Assembly: GCA_914767715.1 (NCBI GenBank)
Contig: OU612071.1
Span: 23,435,681-23,495,680, forward strand
Source of the DNA: Membranipora membranacea
Lineage: Eukaryota > Bryozoa > Gymnolaemata > Cheilostomatida > Membraniporidae
DNA: 60,000 nucleotides
Reading direction: 5' to 3'
Shown: one piece after another, positions 48,791-60,000 of the stretch
Position numbering within the stretch: the stretch's first letter is position 1
Layout of the letters: each line of letters begins with the position of its first letter
Position numbers and translations under genes: made by a program
The notes under the pieces: model-generated
Database searches by the model: none
What the model was told of the DNA's origin: nothing
What the model saw: the letters and a program-made list of their open reading frames with translations, nothing else

Positions 48791-48799
48791 AATTAAGTA

Positions 48800-49630
48800 G
48801 GCAAGAATATCTGTTGGTGACTATTAATGTTTGTAGCTGAAATGTACAACTACTTGTTGTGGTAACCCTTAGTCCTAATCCTGAACAGGGTAACAATAGC
48901 TTCTCAGCTCTAGGGTGGTGATGGGTGGCATCTTGAGATCTATTATATCACCTGATAAACACCTAACAGTTCTGCCCATTCAGCTTCATTCACTGCAAGA
49001 CATACTATATTCTTACCTGTTCTTTTTTTTAGTTATACTATCAAACACTGGGTAACCAACTAAGTTGCTTTGCTTGTAATGTTCATATTAGCTTCAATTA
49101 ACCCGCGAGTGAGTAGCGCAAAGGTTTGGACTATAGGTTATGATATTTGAACACACACTCTGAAGTCTAACCCGTAAGAGACTGTGTTTGTTACAAAGTG
49201 GGGTCACTTCCGCTAGTCTGGTCCTTTGAGTTTATTGTCAAGAGCACTCTCTATCCCTCAAAGTTTTTAAGCCTCAGTGCCTTGGAGATTTTTCTTGTAG
49301 AGGGACTTTTTTTATTCAAAGGTGTATCCTAGTAAGTTGAGTCATGCCTTTTGTTGAACTTTGAAATGCACCGCACTCAAAATGAATCTTACAACAGCCA
49401 ATCAGCTGCTTGGGTAGGTCACTTTGTTATTCATTCAGCTATTGGAGCCAAACACTGTAAAATTCGAAAATCTATACTTTTTTTTGGATAAATCAACAAG
49501 CCAGGCAGGAAATTTCAGGGGGTTCTCGACATATAAGTAATAGTATTATCTCCACATATCTGATTACTACTTATTCCCGATTTCGATCTTATCATATTGC
49601 GCAACCATGTGACTGTAAATATCTTCTTTT
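48800..49630. other. Unassigned sequence
   Basis: No gene, RNA or structured repeat supported. Confidence 0.4.
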
Positions 49631-49631
49631 T

Positions 49632-50040
49632 TTTATGGCAGCTGTCAAAGTCAGAAGCCTACAACACAGGCATATATCTGTGTGGCGTTGTTGTGGTTCG
49701 ATACCCAATGGAATGCTGCTTTTCTTTCTTTCTGGTCTTCTTTTTTTTATCGCAGCTGTCAAAGTCAGAAGCTTGCAAGAATTTTTTTTACCAGGCTGTG
49801 TCACTTTGTTTGTTCGATACCCAGCGGTATGCTGCTTTTCTTTTTTTATCGCAGCTGTCAAAGTTCAAAGCTTGCAACAATTTTTTACCATGCAGTGGTT
49901 ATTGACAGACAGGCATCTACCTGTGTTGCTTTGTTGTTTCGATTTTCAGAGTTTTGCTGCTCTTCTTTTTTATTTCATAGCAGCTGTCAAATTCAGACCC
50001 TTACCACGACTTGTTTTATCAGGCGGCACTTTTTGATAGG
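49632..50040 (+). repeat. Degenerate tandem repeat, four units
   Basis: Units of roughly 100-120 bp, each starting GCAGCTGTCAAAGTCAGAAG (or variants) and ending in a T-rich CTGCTTTTCTTTTTTT run, at about 49638, 49753, 49850 and 49980. Three overlapping open frames across them are by-products of the repeat. Confidence 0.75.
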
Positions 50041-50402
50041 CATCTACCTATATTGCAATAACAGTTTCATAACAAACTGCATAGTTAGCAACGGGTTAAG
50101 TTGGGAGGGTTGCTGCGCTTCTCTTGTACTCATACTCTGTAACTTTGTTGACTCAACTTGCCATAACTTTGTTTCACCAGGCAGCACCTTATAGAAGACA
50201 GATACCTGTGCATTATGTTTCAATTACTTTTCATAAACCAACCCATTTGTCTCCTGTAGTTTCAATTTTCAGAAAGTTGGACTGCCCTGCTTTATTCTAC
50301 TCATAGCTTTTCATCATGTCTCTGTGAATGCCTTAGTTTTTGAAACAACCATAGCTCCCATTCTCACAGCATTGCAGTGAACCTCGCAGGCAGTGTGCCA
50401 TG

Positions 50403-51033
50403 TCTATGTATAATAAGCAGGGACTGCGGCATCAAACTTCCTATGCCAGTAGAAATTACTATCAGCGCCAGGCAGCTAGGCAGATTTTCTTTCCTGACCC
50501 TACCAATGTTGACAAGGGAGATGATTATGTCAATCCACTGCCATATCAAGACCCTCGCCCACTATCTCCTCAATCTGTTAACTTTGACGACCTTGTGTTC
50601 CTTTACAAAATGCTGCTCACGATGATGATGGATGAAGACATGATATGACATTGAACAATACTGACCCTGACCCTCAGTTTCTCCAACTTCTGCGAAAGTT
50701 CTCTCACAAATTCAATGATATCAGTCAACTTGTTCGCCAATATTGTAGCAAAGGATCTCTTCTGAAAACTGTGCAAGAGGGATAACTTTTCTGACCAAAA
50801 CAAACATTTGACCAGGCCCCTACTGTCCCTGAGCTTTATGGACTTACACAATCTGAACAGATGCCAGGTCAATCCAAACATGTCACTGTTGCGTCTGTCT
50901 CGTGGCGGTCGATTCGCGTTCTGTGGCCATGTTCTCAATGATCCACAAAACATTAATACATTCATTACCAATCTGCCCAGAAGAGTTGACCAAATTATAA
51001 TCCAGACTTGTCCCCTGCATATTTTACTGTAAA
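50403..51033 (+). pseudogene. Helitron-associated (DUF6570-like) protein fragment
   Basis: From an ATG at 50400-50403 the frame reads MSMYNKQGLRHQTSYASRNY, QRQAARQIFFPDPTNVDKGD then VNPLPYQDPRPLSPQSVNFD to a stop at 50648. One frame over it continues NNTDPDPQFLQLLRKFSHKF, NDISQLVRQYCSKGSLLKTV to another stop. A further stretch (50808-51032) reads MDLHNLNRCQVNPNMSLLRL, SRGGRFAFCGHVLNDPQNIN then TFITNLPRRVDQIIIQ. The last part has the LSRGG-x(3-5)-GxVxNxPxxxxxxxxxLPR signature of DUF6570, found N-terminal to the Rep/helicase of Helitron-type elements and their PIF1-like relatives. Two frame changes indicate decay. No Rep HUH or helicase motif was seen downstream. Confidence 0.45.
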
Positions 51034-51039
51034 TAGACA

Positions 51040-53320
51040 CTGTGTATTATCACGATATCATAATCTTTGCGCCCTGCCCTGATCACAATATTAGTCAGTG
51101 AAGTGGTCATCCACTTTTCGAACAGCTTTCCTGATCTCGCCGAATCGTCTATCATAATCGGTGGATGATTTTGTCTTTCCCAGTGCACTGAATCGGTTTG
51201 TCAGAAGTTCTGTTCGTTTTGTCACAAAGTTTTAGACATTTTGGGAATTTAAAGTGAAGATAATATATCCTCACCCATTTCATAATTTCTCTAAACAGAG
51301 AAGATATCACTTGGGATTTGGTCATTGCATAGGCTTCCAGGCAATGAGGATAATGGTGATGGTGTACCTGAAAATGAGTCTGAACATCTGGCATATTGTT
51401 GAGTGTGGTTGGTGCTGTTTGGTGGTACTGCTAGCTTAGGAACAATGTTGTTTACTATGGTGTTCTCGATGAGGTTTCCTATGGATGAAGCTTTGGCATC
51501 CTGAATATGGATTGTCCCAGATTTTAATATAGTGATATGCACATCAAGGTTTATTGATGTCATCATGTGCCCATTATTGTAATTTACTGGGCGTTGTTTG
51601 CAGTTGGAAAGGAATGCCAGTTTTTCTATTTCCCATGAAAAAAATCTTGCTATAGTCTATATTGTACACACAGAAACTGCCAGTATGCTCTACACAGTAT
51701 CTTTAGAGGTGTAGCTGATTAAGATAATCATCAGGAGCGTACAGTTTGAGTCGGTTTTAGTTGTTGGATTTCAAGAGCATTCATGCTTTTTTGCTGAAAC
51801 AAAAGACTTGTTCGTTCTTGATCGATACCTGCACTAACAGCTTGCGTACATCTGCACAAAATCATCATCTGATATGAGATCAGTCATGGCTGACCCAGAA
51901 AAGGAAAAACCACTAGGGAAGCCCAAAAAAAACGAAGACAACTTTGGGGCAGCTGGATATTAACAGCACAGACTCGCCAGTCCAAGACTGATGTAAAATT
52001 TTGTCAAAAGTATGATTATTATATATAATTATTATTAGGTTTATTGGTGATGTTTGAGGATATTTATTGGGAGCAATAACAGAGGCATCTCGCATGTAGC
52101 GCGGTTGACATAAAAAGGAAATAGCCACTGCATTGTGGTAATCATAATAGACAATAGAATACGACATCACATCCTGTCCTGCTGGTTAACTTCATTCCTA
52201 TGCTATGATATGTGGATTGGCGATTTGAAAAAAGACCAAAACCTGTTTGGGAAGAGACATACAGCAAACCTTACATGAAGAACGTAGTGCTCTCCAAAAC
52301 AAGATTCACAGGTTTTGTGCTCATATTCTCCTCAATATTTTGTTCGCTTTTTTCTTCACATTTTCATTTTTTCACTTTTACAGTAGCAGACCACCATAGA
52401 TTTATTGGTGATGAGGCCCATTCATGAAGCAATCGCGCAGTCACAATTGACTGTTGATTCATAATACCCTTACCCTTACCCCATATCTTAAGTTTGGTCG
52501 GCAAAATTGGGGAAGTCATGGATTCACTTATTGCCACAGAGCAGGAAATAACACAATAGTTGGAATCCTGCCATGCAACCTGATAATTACCCTGTGCATT
52601 ATTGCATACCTGATTTAGACCATGAAGATTTGGTCAATATCTACCAAAAACACAAGCTGTAAAGGTTAAACATGATGGCCAGCAGAAGCGCAGGTTTTTT
52701 TTTCAATTTACCACTGGAGTATTCACAATGATGCCCAAGCCTTCTGGGAAAATTCAGCAGTCACTGTCTGTCATGTTGGCGTTGCAACCCTGAATTCCAG
52801 ACAACAAAGGTTGGCATGTTTATTACCATTACATGCTGCTAGACATGACCATTCCTCTTTCCTCCCAGTCTTCAGACATTATCTTTCAGATGCAGAGGTC
52901 AAATACTGGTTTAGGCCAACGGAGGGGAGATAAAGCGATCCTCCAGATCCATCCTCGCTATCCCTATGACCCTAATGATCCATCACTGGCATTGCTGCAT
53001 GTAATTCCTCATTCTTCACATACCTTTTCGACCATGGGCACATGTCACTGTTGGCTTTGGCAAGAGGAAGAGATGCCAAATGAAAATCAGGTTTACCGAC
53101 CCATGAGCCTTATAGTAGCCAGATGACCAACTCATCAATTCAGTACATGCAGATTTTTATGGCTTGCTCATAACCAACCAAATCAGCATCTCATTCAACC
53201 ATCCTGCTCACGCCTCACACAATCAAAAATGCAAATCCTCCCAACCCGCCTGTTGTTTTGCTTGGCACAGACTATGACCCTCAGAAGCTGAGCGCCGAGA
53301 AGAGGAGGTGCTTTTATTTT
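51040..53320. other. Possible further element remains, unassigned
   Basis: Short coding-like stretches occur, such as PDNYPVHYCIPDLDHEDLVN near 52577 and HPRYPYDPNDPSLALLHVIP near 52950. They might belong to the same decayed element as 50.4-51.0 kb, but no diagnostic motif was found. Confidence 0.3.
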
Positions 53321-54641
53321 CAGATCAGCTCAAAAACTGCCTTTTAAAGCCAGTGAACATCTGCTCTCTTGCGCAACGACTGCGACAGTAATAGCATGAT
53401 ATCAGTGACGCATAAAGAACCGCAACAATCCATAGAAAAAGTGAGTAGGCAGTCTAATTATGGAGAAAATCGAGTATCAAACACAATATTGACTACTCAT
53501 TTTCTTAGGCCACAAAAACTCAGTGAGTCGCATCTCCTTCCAAAGAACTTAGTGATTTGTGACAGAAAATTTTCTTGCCAAATTTATCATACCCTGTCAC
53601 TTTTTTTTGAATAATGCTGTTTGAAAATCTGCAAAAAACCATGAAGCATATAAATCATCTACTTGTTTTTCTATTGTGACTGGAGATATAGGGTCTGAAG
53701 GGTGGTTCAAGTACCCTGCTATATCGCGATTGTCATTTTCATCCTTTGCTATGTTTTAGGTTGATCCATTCAATAACAACGGATATGAAGCTGTGGTCAG
53801 CTCTGTACCAACAAGGCTGTCAAGCTGGAAATAGGTAAATGTAGCTTGAACAAGATGACTGCAGACAACACATCTGATTAAAGACGTGTCACTGCAACTG
53901 TAAGTAACTATCATAATCATTGACCTGATGTCTCATGATAGTGTACCCACCAACTATGTCTTTATAAAAGTACATTAATTTTTTTAATTAACTTAGGTTA
54001 ACTAGAGATTCGAACCAATGGTTAATCATTTGGTGTCATGATCCACAAGCCCGGCACATCCTAAGCACTCACAGAAATCCGGAGCAGTGTAAGTTCTGGA
54101 AAAAGTAAATAAAATTCAGCATGCATGCAAGCATTTTCCCTGTATAAATTGTAATGGTAAATCAAATATCTGATTTGTCCGTGAAAGTCAATGTGTTTAT
54201 AAGTGTTGAGACTGACTGCATACTTACAGATTAAAGTTGGCTCATCATGCTGAAAGCCGTTGGATAATTGGCACTGGTATCGGCCTCCTGGCATTAATCC
54301 ATCATAAGACATAATAGATAGCGGAAGCAGGTGAAGAGTGAGAAGGTAGGATACTTTTTACAGGATTTGAGATAAGTTTGACAATAAAGAGTGGTCTAGA
54401 CCAACATGTTAGCACAATCGATACTTATTTATGTAAAACTACCCTGCTTTTATTGTCGAGGTATAACCAGGTACCCGTTTCACATTTAATTATTATTTTT
54501 TATCCACTGACACCTGTATCATGAATGATATGCCACATACATATTGCAGCCAGATGCAGAAGCATCTGTGATAGTCGAGTCCATTGTGAAGAAGGTTATG
54601 GGAACCGGCAGCTCATACGTGTATGTGACAGAAGTGTAACA
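53321..54641 (+). CDS. Fourth copy of the duplicated gene, three exons
   Basis: Candidate exons homologous to the 37.6-43.3 kb array. About 53324-53441 includes LLRNDCDSNSMISVTHKEPQ QSIEK and ends at a GTGAGT donor. About 53762-53829 reads DPFNNNGYEAVVSSVPTRLS SWK. About 54550-54641 follows an ATATTGCAG acceptor and reads PDAEASVIVESIVKKVMGTG SSYVYVTEV to a TAA. Frames are open where the array copies have stops, so this may be the least damaged copy. Exon phases could not be fully reconciled and no start was found. No known domain recognised. It lies 10.7 kb from the third unit, separated by LINE and Helitron-like insertions. Confidence 0.45.
54006..54066 (-). repeat. tRNA-like fragment
   Basis: Minus strand has CATTGGTTCGAATCTC (B box) and a degenerate A box near TTAGGATGTGCCGG. 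In the intron of the fourth duplicated copy. Confidence 0.4.
54228..54345 (-). CDS. Possible Ig-like domain exon
   Basis: Minus frame LLTLHLLPLSIMSYDGLMPG then GRYQCQLSNGFQHDEPTLI, ending at a GTAAGT donor (54227-54222). The L.L.PL...D.G.Y.C.LSN order matches the E-F-strand region of immunoglobulin folds. Single exon, antisense to the neighbouring duplicated gene; no partner exons found. Confidence 0.35.
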
Positions 54642-54649
54642 TCATTATG

Positions 54650-56600
54650 ACTAAAACAAAGCAACTTAAGCATTGTCCACTCAGAAATTCTACAGAGAAA
54701 GTTATGGTAAGATAACATCATAGCTAACTTGGTCAAGGATGATTCAAGCTTCAAGCCCCAAACTCCAACCTCATAAGATAGAATATCAATATCATTGCCG
54801 CTTTAAATTGCCTAAATAATATAATAATATTGCCACAATGAGATCTGATGCATTTTAAGTTTAACTTACTTGGTTCCTGTCACTCACTATGCCTTCAATA
54901 ACACTATCAAAGGCTCTTGAATGGCGCTATCAAAGATAGGAAACTATCTTTAAAGGCATTTTTGTTTGTTTTTATAATCGCATCCCTCAAATTTCTAGGG
55001 GTTCAAGAAGAGTGATTGGTATCTCGATCTGCTCGCTCGCTCTGCTGCCCTTGCAATCTTCAAAGGACAATGGTGCTTTAACATATTGAACTGTTAAGCC
55101 TGAGCTGAAATATATATTATGTATATATATAAACATATAAATAGATATGCCATGTAAATGATGAGGTAGTTCTTGACTTATTCCAGTCCAACTAGAATAG
55201 ATAATACCTGGGCTTCATGTTTACATACTATTAAAATTAATAATTTGGTTGAATTTGGTTGAACAAAACCTGCAAAAACAATTAATTTACAGAATTCTAT
55301 GTCAACTTTGCACTGATCAAAAAGATACAAAGTAATTTTGATGCGTTTATATTACTAATGGCTTTATGCTGTCAAAAAAGCCTTGCTTGTTATTCCTGCA
55401 CAAACTGACTGTCAACTATCCACTGACCACATTTACAGGTATAATAGGACTGTGAGGAATAACATGATACACTGAGTGATAGTCAAACTTTACTTAATGT
55501 GTTATGATACCTATTGGAAGTTAGGATGACTGCCTGTTATTGTAGGCTGAGTAAATGTTCTCACCACAGTGTGTTATTACTGTAGGTGAAATGCTGCGTG
55601 TAACTTGTACATTGTGGGCAATGAGATGTTCAGTCCTAGTATATATACGGCGATCTCTGTAACTGTTACAAAGTAAGTACATATTATAATATGCATGACA
55701 CATAAATTAAAGTGACACATGAATTTCATATCACAACTTGTGAATGACCGATTGGAGTACATTCAGGTGTCAAATCTAGATGGGGATTTCAGCGCCCATT
55801 TCCACCATAGGCAATAGAGCAAAAATATTCTTGCAAACAATTTAAATCTCCTCCATTTGTAATTTGTAGCATTGTGTGCCCTAAAACTTAAAAATATGCA
55901 TCCGAATGTATTGGAGTGAACTAGAAACCAACACCAAATAACTTGGTCAACAGCTCCAGGTAGATTCATTCTTTCATCAATAATAGAATGCTCAGATTAG
56001 ATCATGAATAAATCATATTAATATCAATACAGTTTAGATTGACTCATAAAGAGGCAATAACAGTTTATTTCAAGTATCCATGAGCAAGGCAGCTTGGCAA
56101 TATTCTTCAAGATATTGTATTTCTTTTATTGTATGTTGAATAAACGAGGCCATAAGTGGCACCTTGATCATACTTGTTTGTGCATAATTATTTGGTTTTG
56201 CAAGGCTTATTATTTTGGGTCTGTGTGTACAGTCTGTGGCATTATTGTGCAAAAACTGCATTGCATTATACAATAAATATTCATCACAAAAGAAGTTTAA
56301 AGATAGTGCAAAGAATTGGAACAATGTTGCTCAGATGAGACTTCAACCTAAACTGGAAAAAATCCAAAACTGATCACACAATTCGGCATTCCTTTTTCTC
56401 AATGCAGCAATCAATCATCATTTTGGTACCAACACATTCTTTAAATAATATCCTGACATTCTTTCTTCCCTTGTCAACACTTTCTTATAGTACTTACCTT
56501 TACTCACCTTCATTGTGATGAATACCTAAGACTACTATCCTACTTGCTTTTGCACTCAGATACTGACTCCTCTTGCCTACACTTACTACACTTGCTTCCA
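54650..56600. other. Intergenic, nothing recognised
   Basis: AT-rich sequence with short simple tracts (for example around 55106-55145). Open frames on both strands are short and unstructured. Confidence 0.45.
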
Positions 56601-59280
56601 CTGACCTACATTCACTTTCCCATGCCTACAACTGTCTTCAATTAAAGCCAATTGCCTGCACTGGCCTCCACTCACCATCCATTTACTTCTACTTGCATCC
56701 ACTTGCTTTCACTTAATTCCACTTGCGCCATCGCTTACGTCCACCAACTCGAACTTGCCTTTACTTTCATCCACTTACATCCAACTTGCTTCCACTTGCG
56801 TGTGCTTACTACACTTGCCTACACTAACTTCCGCTTGCCTACACTAACTTCCGTTTGCATACACTGACTTCCTCTTGCATACACATGCTTTTGCTTGCCT
56901 AAACTGCCATTCCCTTGCCCACACATATTTCTGCTTGATTACACTGAATTCCACTTGCCTACACTTCTGCTTACACTACACTAACTCGCCGCTTGCATCC
57001 ACTTGCCTACACTTACTTCCTCTTGCCTTCACCTATTCCCACTTGCTTCCACTTGCATACACGCCTTTCACTTCTTACCGCTTGCTTACTGATGCGTCCG
57101 CTAGCGTACACTCCGTTCAACTTGCATACACTCCCTTCAACTTGCCTACACTTCCTTTCTCTTGCCCGCTTGTATACGCATGTTTCCGCTTGCCCACACT
57201 TACATTCACTCGCATCCATTTGCAACCACTTGCCTTACTTACTCTCGCTTGCCTTCACTTACTCTCGCTTGCCCTCACTTACTCCCGCTTGCGTTTACTT
57301 AGTCTCACTTGCCTTTACTTAGTCTCGCTTGCCTTTACTTATTCTCGCTTGCATTCAATTAGTATTGCTTGCCTTCAATTACTCTCACTTACTCTCACCT
57401 GCCTTTGCTTACTCTCACTTGCTTCCACTTACTTACACTTGCCTTCGCTTACTCTTACTGCTTCCAGTTATTTCCACTTGCTTCCATTTGCCTTTACTTA
57501 TTCTCACTTGCCTTTACTTAGTCTCACTTGCCTTCACTTATTTGCACTTGCATACATTTATTCTCATGTGCCTTCACTTATTCTCACTTTTCTTTACTTA
57601 CTCTCACTTGCCTTGACTTACTTGCGCTTACTCTCACTTGCCTTCACTTACTTGCACTTAATCTCGTTTGCCTTCGCTTACTCTCATTTACTCTCACTTG
57701 CCTTCACTTGCACTCAGTTGCCTTCACTTGCTCTCACTTGCCTTCACTTGCTCTCACTTGCCTTCACTTATTCTCAATTGCCATCACTTGCCTTCACTTG
57801 CCTTCACTTGCCTTCACTTACTCTCACTTGGCTTCACTTACTCTCACTTGCCTTCACTTGCTCTCAGTTGCCTTCACTTGCTCTCACGTGCCTTCACTTG
57901 CCTTCACTTGCCTTCACTTGCCTTCACTTGCCTTCACTTGCCTTCACTTGCCTTGACTTGCCTTGACTTGCCTTGACTTGCCTTGACTTGCCTTGACTTG
58001 CCTTCACTTGCCTTCACTTGCCTTCACTTGCCTTCACTTGCCTTCACTTGCCATCACTTGCCATCACTTGCCATCACTTGCCATCACTTGCCATCACTTG
58101 CCATCACTTGCCATCACTTGCCATCACTTGCCATCACTTGCCATCACTTGCCATCACTTGCCATCACTTGCCATCACTTGCCATCACTTGCCATCACTTG
58201 CCATCACTTGCCATCACTTGCCTTCACTTGCCTTCACTTGCCTTCACTTGCCTTTCACTTGCCTTTCACTTGCCTTTCACTTGCCTTTCACTTGCCTTTC
58301 ACTTGCCTTTCACTTGCCTTTCACTTGCCTTTCACTTGCCTTTCACTTGCCTTTCACTTGCCTTTCACTTGCCTTTCACTTGCCTTTCACTTGCCTTTCA
58401 CTTGCCTTCACTTGCCTTCACTTACTCTCACTTACTCTCACTTACTCTCACTTACTCTCACTTACTCTCACTTACTCTCACTTACTCTCACTTACTCTCA
58501 CTTACTCTCACTTACTCTCACTTACTCTCACTTACTCTCACTTACTCTCACTTACTCTCACTTACTCTCACTTACTCTCACTTACTCTCACTTACTCTCA
58601 CTTGGCTTCACTTGCTCTCACTTGCTCTCACTTGCCTTCACTTGCTCTCACTTGCTCTCACTTGCCTTCACCAGCTCTCGCTCATCTTCGCTTGCTCTCG
58701 GTTACTCTCACTTACCGTCGCTTGCCTTCACTTACTTGCACTTACTCTCACTTGCCTTCGCTTGCCTTCACTTACTCTTGCTTGCCTTCATTTACTCTTG
58801 CTAGCCTTCACTTACTCTTGTTTGCCTTCACTCACTCTCATCTGCTTCTGCTTGATTCCACTTGCATCTACTTACTTCTACTTACCAACACTTACTGCCG
58901 CTTGCTTCCACGTACTTCCGCTTATTTCTGCTTGCTTCCACTTGCTTCAACTTACTTCCGCTTACTTCGACTTATTTCCATTTGCCTACACTTACCTCCA
59001 CTTGCCTACACTTACTTCCCTTGCTTTGACTTACATCCGCTTGCATCCACTTGCTTCCGCTTGCATCCACTTACTTCCGCTTGCTTTCACTTACAACCAC
59101 TTGATTCCACTTACTTCCGCTTCCTCCCACCTACTTCCATTTACTTCCACTAGCATCTACTTCCTTCCACTTGCCTACAGTTATCCCCACTCACCAACAC
59201 TTACCTAAACATGCTTCCACATGCTTAAACTGGCTCCAACACGCTCCTGCTTGCCTCCACTTACTCCCACTTGCTCCCGA
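56600..59280 (+). repeat. Minisatellite, ~10-bp period, C-strand orientation
   Basis: Built on NNNTCACTTG/A. Degenerate at both ends, with homogeneous blocks inside: CCTTGACTTG x5 (57951-58000), CCATCACTTG x17 (58051-58220), the 11-mer CCTTTCACTTG x14 (58251-58404) and CTCTCACTTA x18 (58425-58604, last copy ending G). The long open frames in all three registers are consequences of a stop-free repeat, not genes. Confidence 0.95.
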
Positions 59281-60000
59281 GGGCAAGTGGGGGCAAGTGG
59301 GGGCAAGTGGGGGCAAGTGGGGGCAAGTGGGGGCAAGTGGGGGCAAGTGGGGGCAAGTGGGGGCAAGTGGGGGCAAGTGGGGGCAAGTGGGGGCAAGTGG
59401 GGGCAAGTGGGGGCAAGTGGGGGCAAGTGGGGGCAAGTGGGGGCAAGTGGGGGCAAGTGGGGGCAAGTGGGGGCAAGTGGGGGCAAGTGGGGGCAAGTGG
59501 GGGCAAGTGGGGGCAAGTGGGGGCAAGTGGGGGCAAGTGGGGGCAAGTGGGGGCAAGTGGGGGCAAGTGGGGGCAAGTGGGGGCAAGTGGGGGCAAGTGG
59601 GGGCAAGTGGGGGCAAGTGGGGGCAAGTGGGGGCAAGTGGGGGCAAGTGGGGGCAAGTGGGGGCAAGTGGGGGCAAGTGGGGGCAAGTGGGGGCAAGTGG
59701 GGGCAAGTGGGGGCAAGTGGGGGCAAGTGGGGGCAAGTGGGGGCAAGTGGGGGCAAGTGGGGGCAAGTGGGGGCAAGTGGGGGCAAGTGGGGGCAAGTGG
59801 GGGCAAGTGGGGGCAAGTGGGGGCAAGTGGGGGCAAGTGGGGGCAAGTGGGGGCAAGTGGGGGCAAGTGGGGGCAAGTGGGGGCAAGTGGGGGCAAGTGG
59901 GGGCAAGTGGGGGCAAGTGGGGGCAAGTGGGGGCAAGTGGGGGCAAGTGGGGGCAAGTGGGGGCAAGTGGGGGCAAGTGGGGGCAAGTGGGGGCAAGTGG
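59281..60000 (+). repeat. 72 perfect copies of GGGCAAGTGG, opposite orientation
   Basis: Exactly 72 identical decamers up to the window edge. The unit is the complement of CCACTTGCCC, so it is the same repeat family flipped. The junction CCCACTTGCTCCCGAGGGCA (from 59270) is itself nearly palindromic. Each copy boundary has a run of five Gs. Confidence 0.98.

Noticed and set aside
57951-58604. CRISPR-like array
   Set aside because: Units are contiguous with no unique spacers, and the DNA is eukaryotic.
56875-59996. Open frames of 240-396 codons on both strands
   Set aside because: They translate a stop-free 10-bp repeat; every register is open and the peptides are pure repeat. Not genes.
59281-60000. 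Telomere
   Set aside because: The unit GGGCAAGTGG is unlike TTAGGG-type repeats and its degenerate relatives continue inward in the opposite orientation.

Overview
The window is animal nuclear DNA: AT-rich, with multi-exon genes carrying GT-AG introns, metazoan domain families (tyrosine kinase, C-type lectin, NHL repeats, Ig-like), TATA boxes, non-LTR retrotransposon fragments, foldback/MITE elements, tRNA-derived repeats and a large minisatellite. The mix of a receptor-type tyrosine kinase, NHL-repeat proteins and a type II lectin suggests a marine invertebrate, perhaps a sponge; that placement is inference. There are no prokaryotic operons and most short open frames are noise.

Layout. 1-8.5 kb: 3' half of a tyrosine kinase gene (+), with an apparently full-length SRP (7SL) RNA gene inside its first visible intron on the opposite strand. 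10.9-12.1 kb: an NHL-repeat gene (+) with an in-frame stop. 13.6-14.8 kb: an unrecognised three-exon gene (-). 15.0-15.2 kb: a LINE scrap. 15.3-16.1 kb: a second NHL gene (-). 18.0-21.3 kb: a TATA-driven type II transmembrane C-type lectin gene (+) with a 604-bp foldback element in its last intron and a frame break after the membrane segment. 23.9-30.9 kb: a decaying multi-exon locus (-) whose 3' part resembles DUF3987 proteins. 31.0-31.9 kb: a compact TATA-driven gene (+) for a 93-residue secreted peptide precursor with convertase sites and a possible C-terminal amidation signal. 36.6-37.0 kb: a 400-bp MITE. 37.6-43.3 kb: tandem ~2.5-kb genic duplications, with a fourth and better preserved copy at 53.3-54.6 kb. 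43.7-44.4 and 47.8-48.8 kb: LINE reverse transcriptase fragments (-). 49.6-50.0 kb: a degenerate tandem repeat. 50.4-51.0 kb: coding-like sequence resembling the N-terminal region of Helitron-associated proteins. 56.6-60 kb: a ~10-bp-period minisatellite that switches strand at about 59.28 kb and ends in 72 perfect copies of a G-rich decamer running off the window.

The genes do not form an obvious pathway. The kinase, NHL proteins, lectin, Ig-like exon and small secreted peptide are all of kinds used at the cell surface or outside the cell. The strongest points for follow-up are the intronic SRP RNA gene, the secreted peptide precursor, the kinase without a recognisable DFG motif, an empty-site comparison for a 55-bp hairpin element, and the inverted minisatellite. 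All exon structures were read by eye from splice signals, phase and protein similarity; no searches or transcripts were available.
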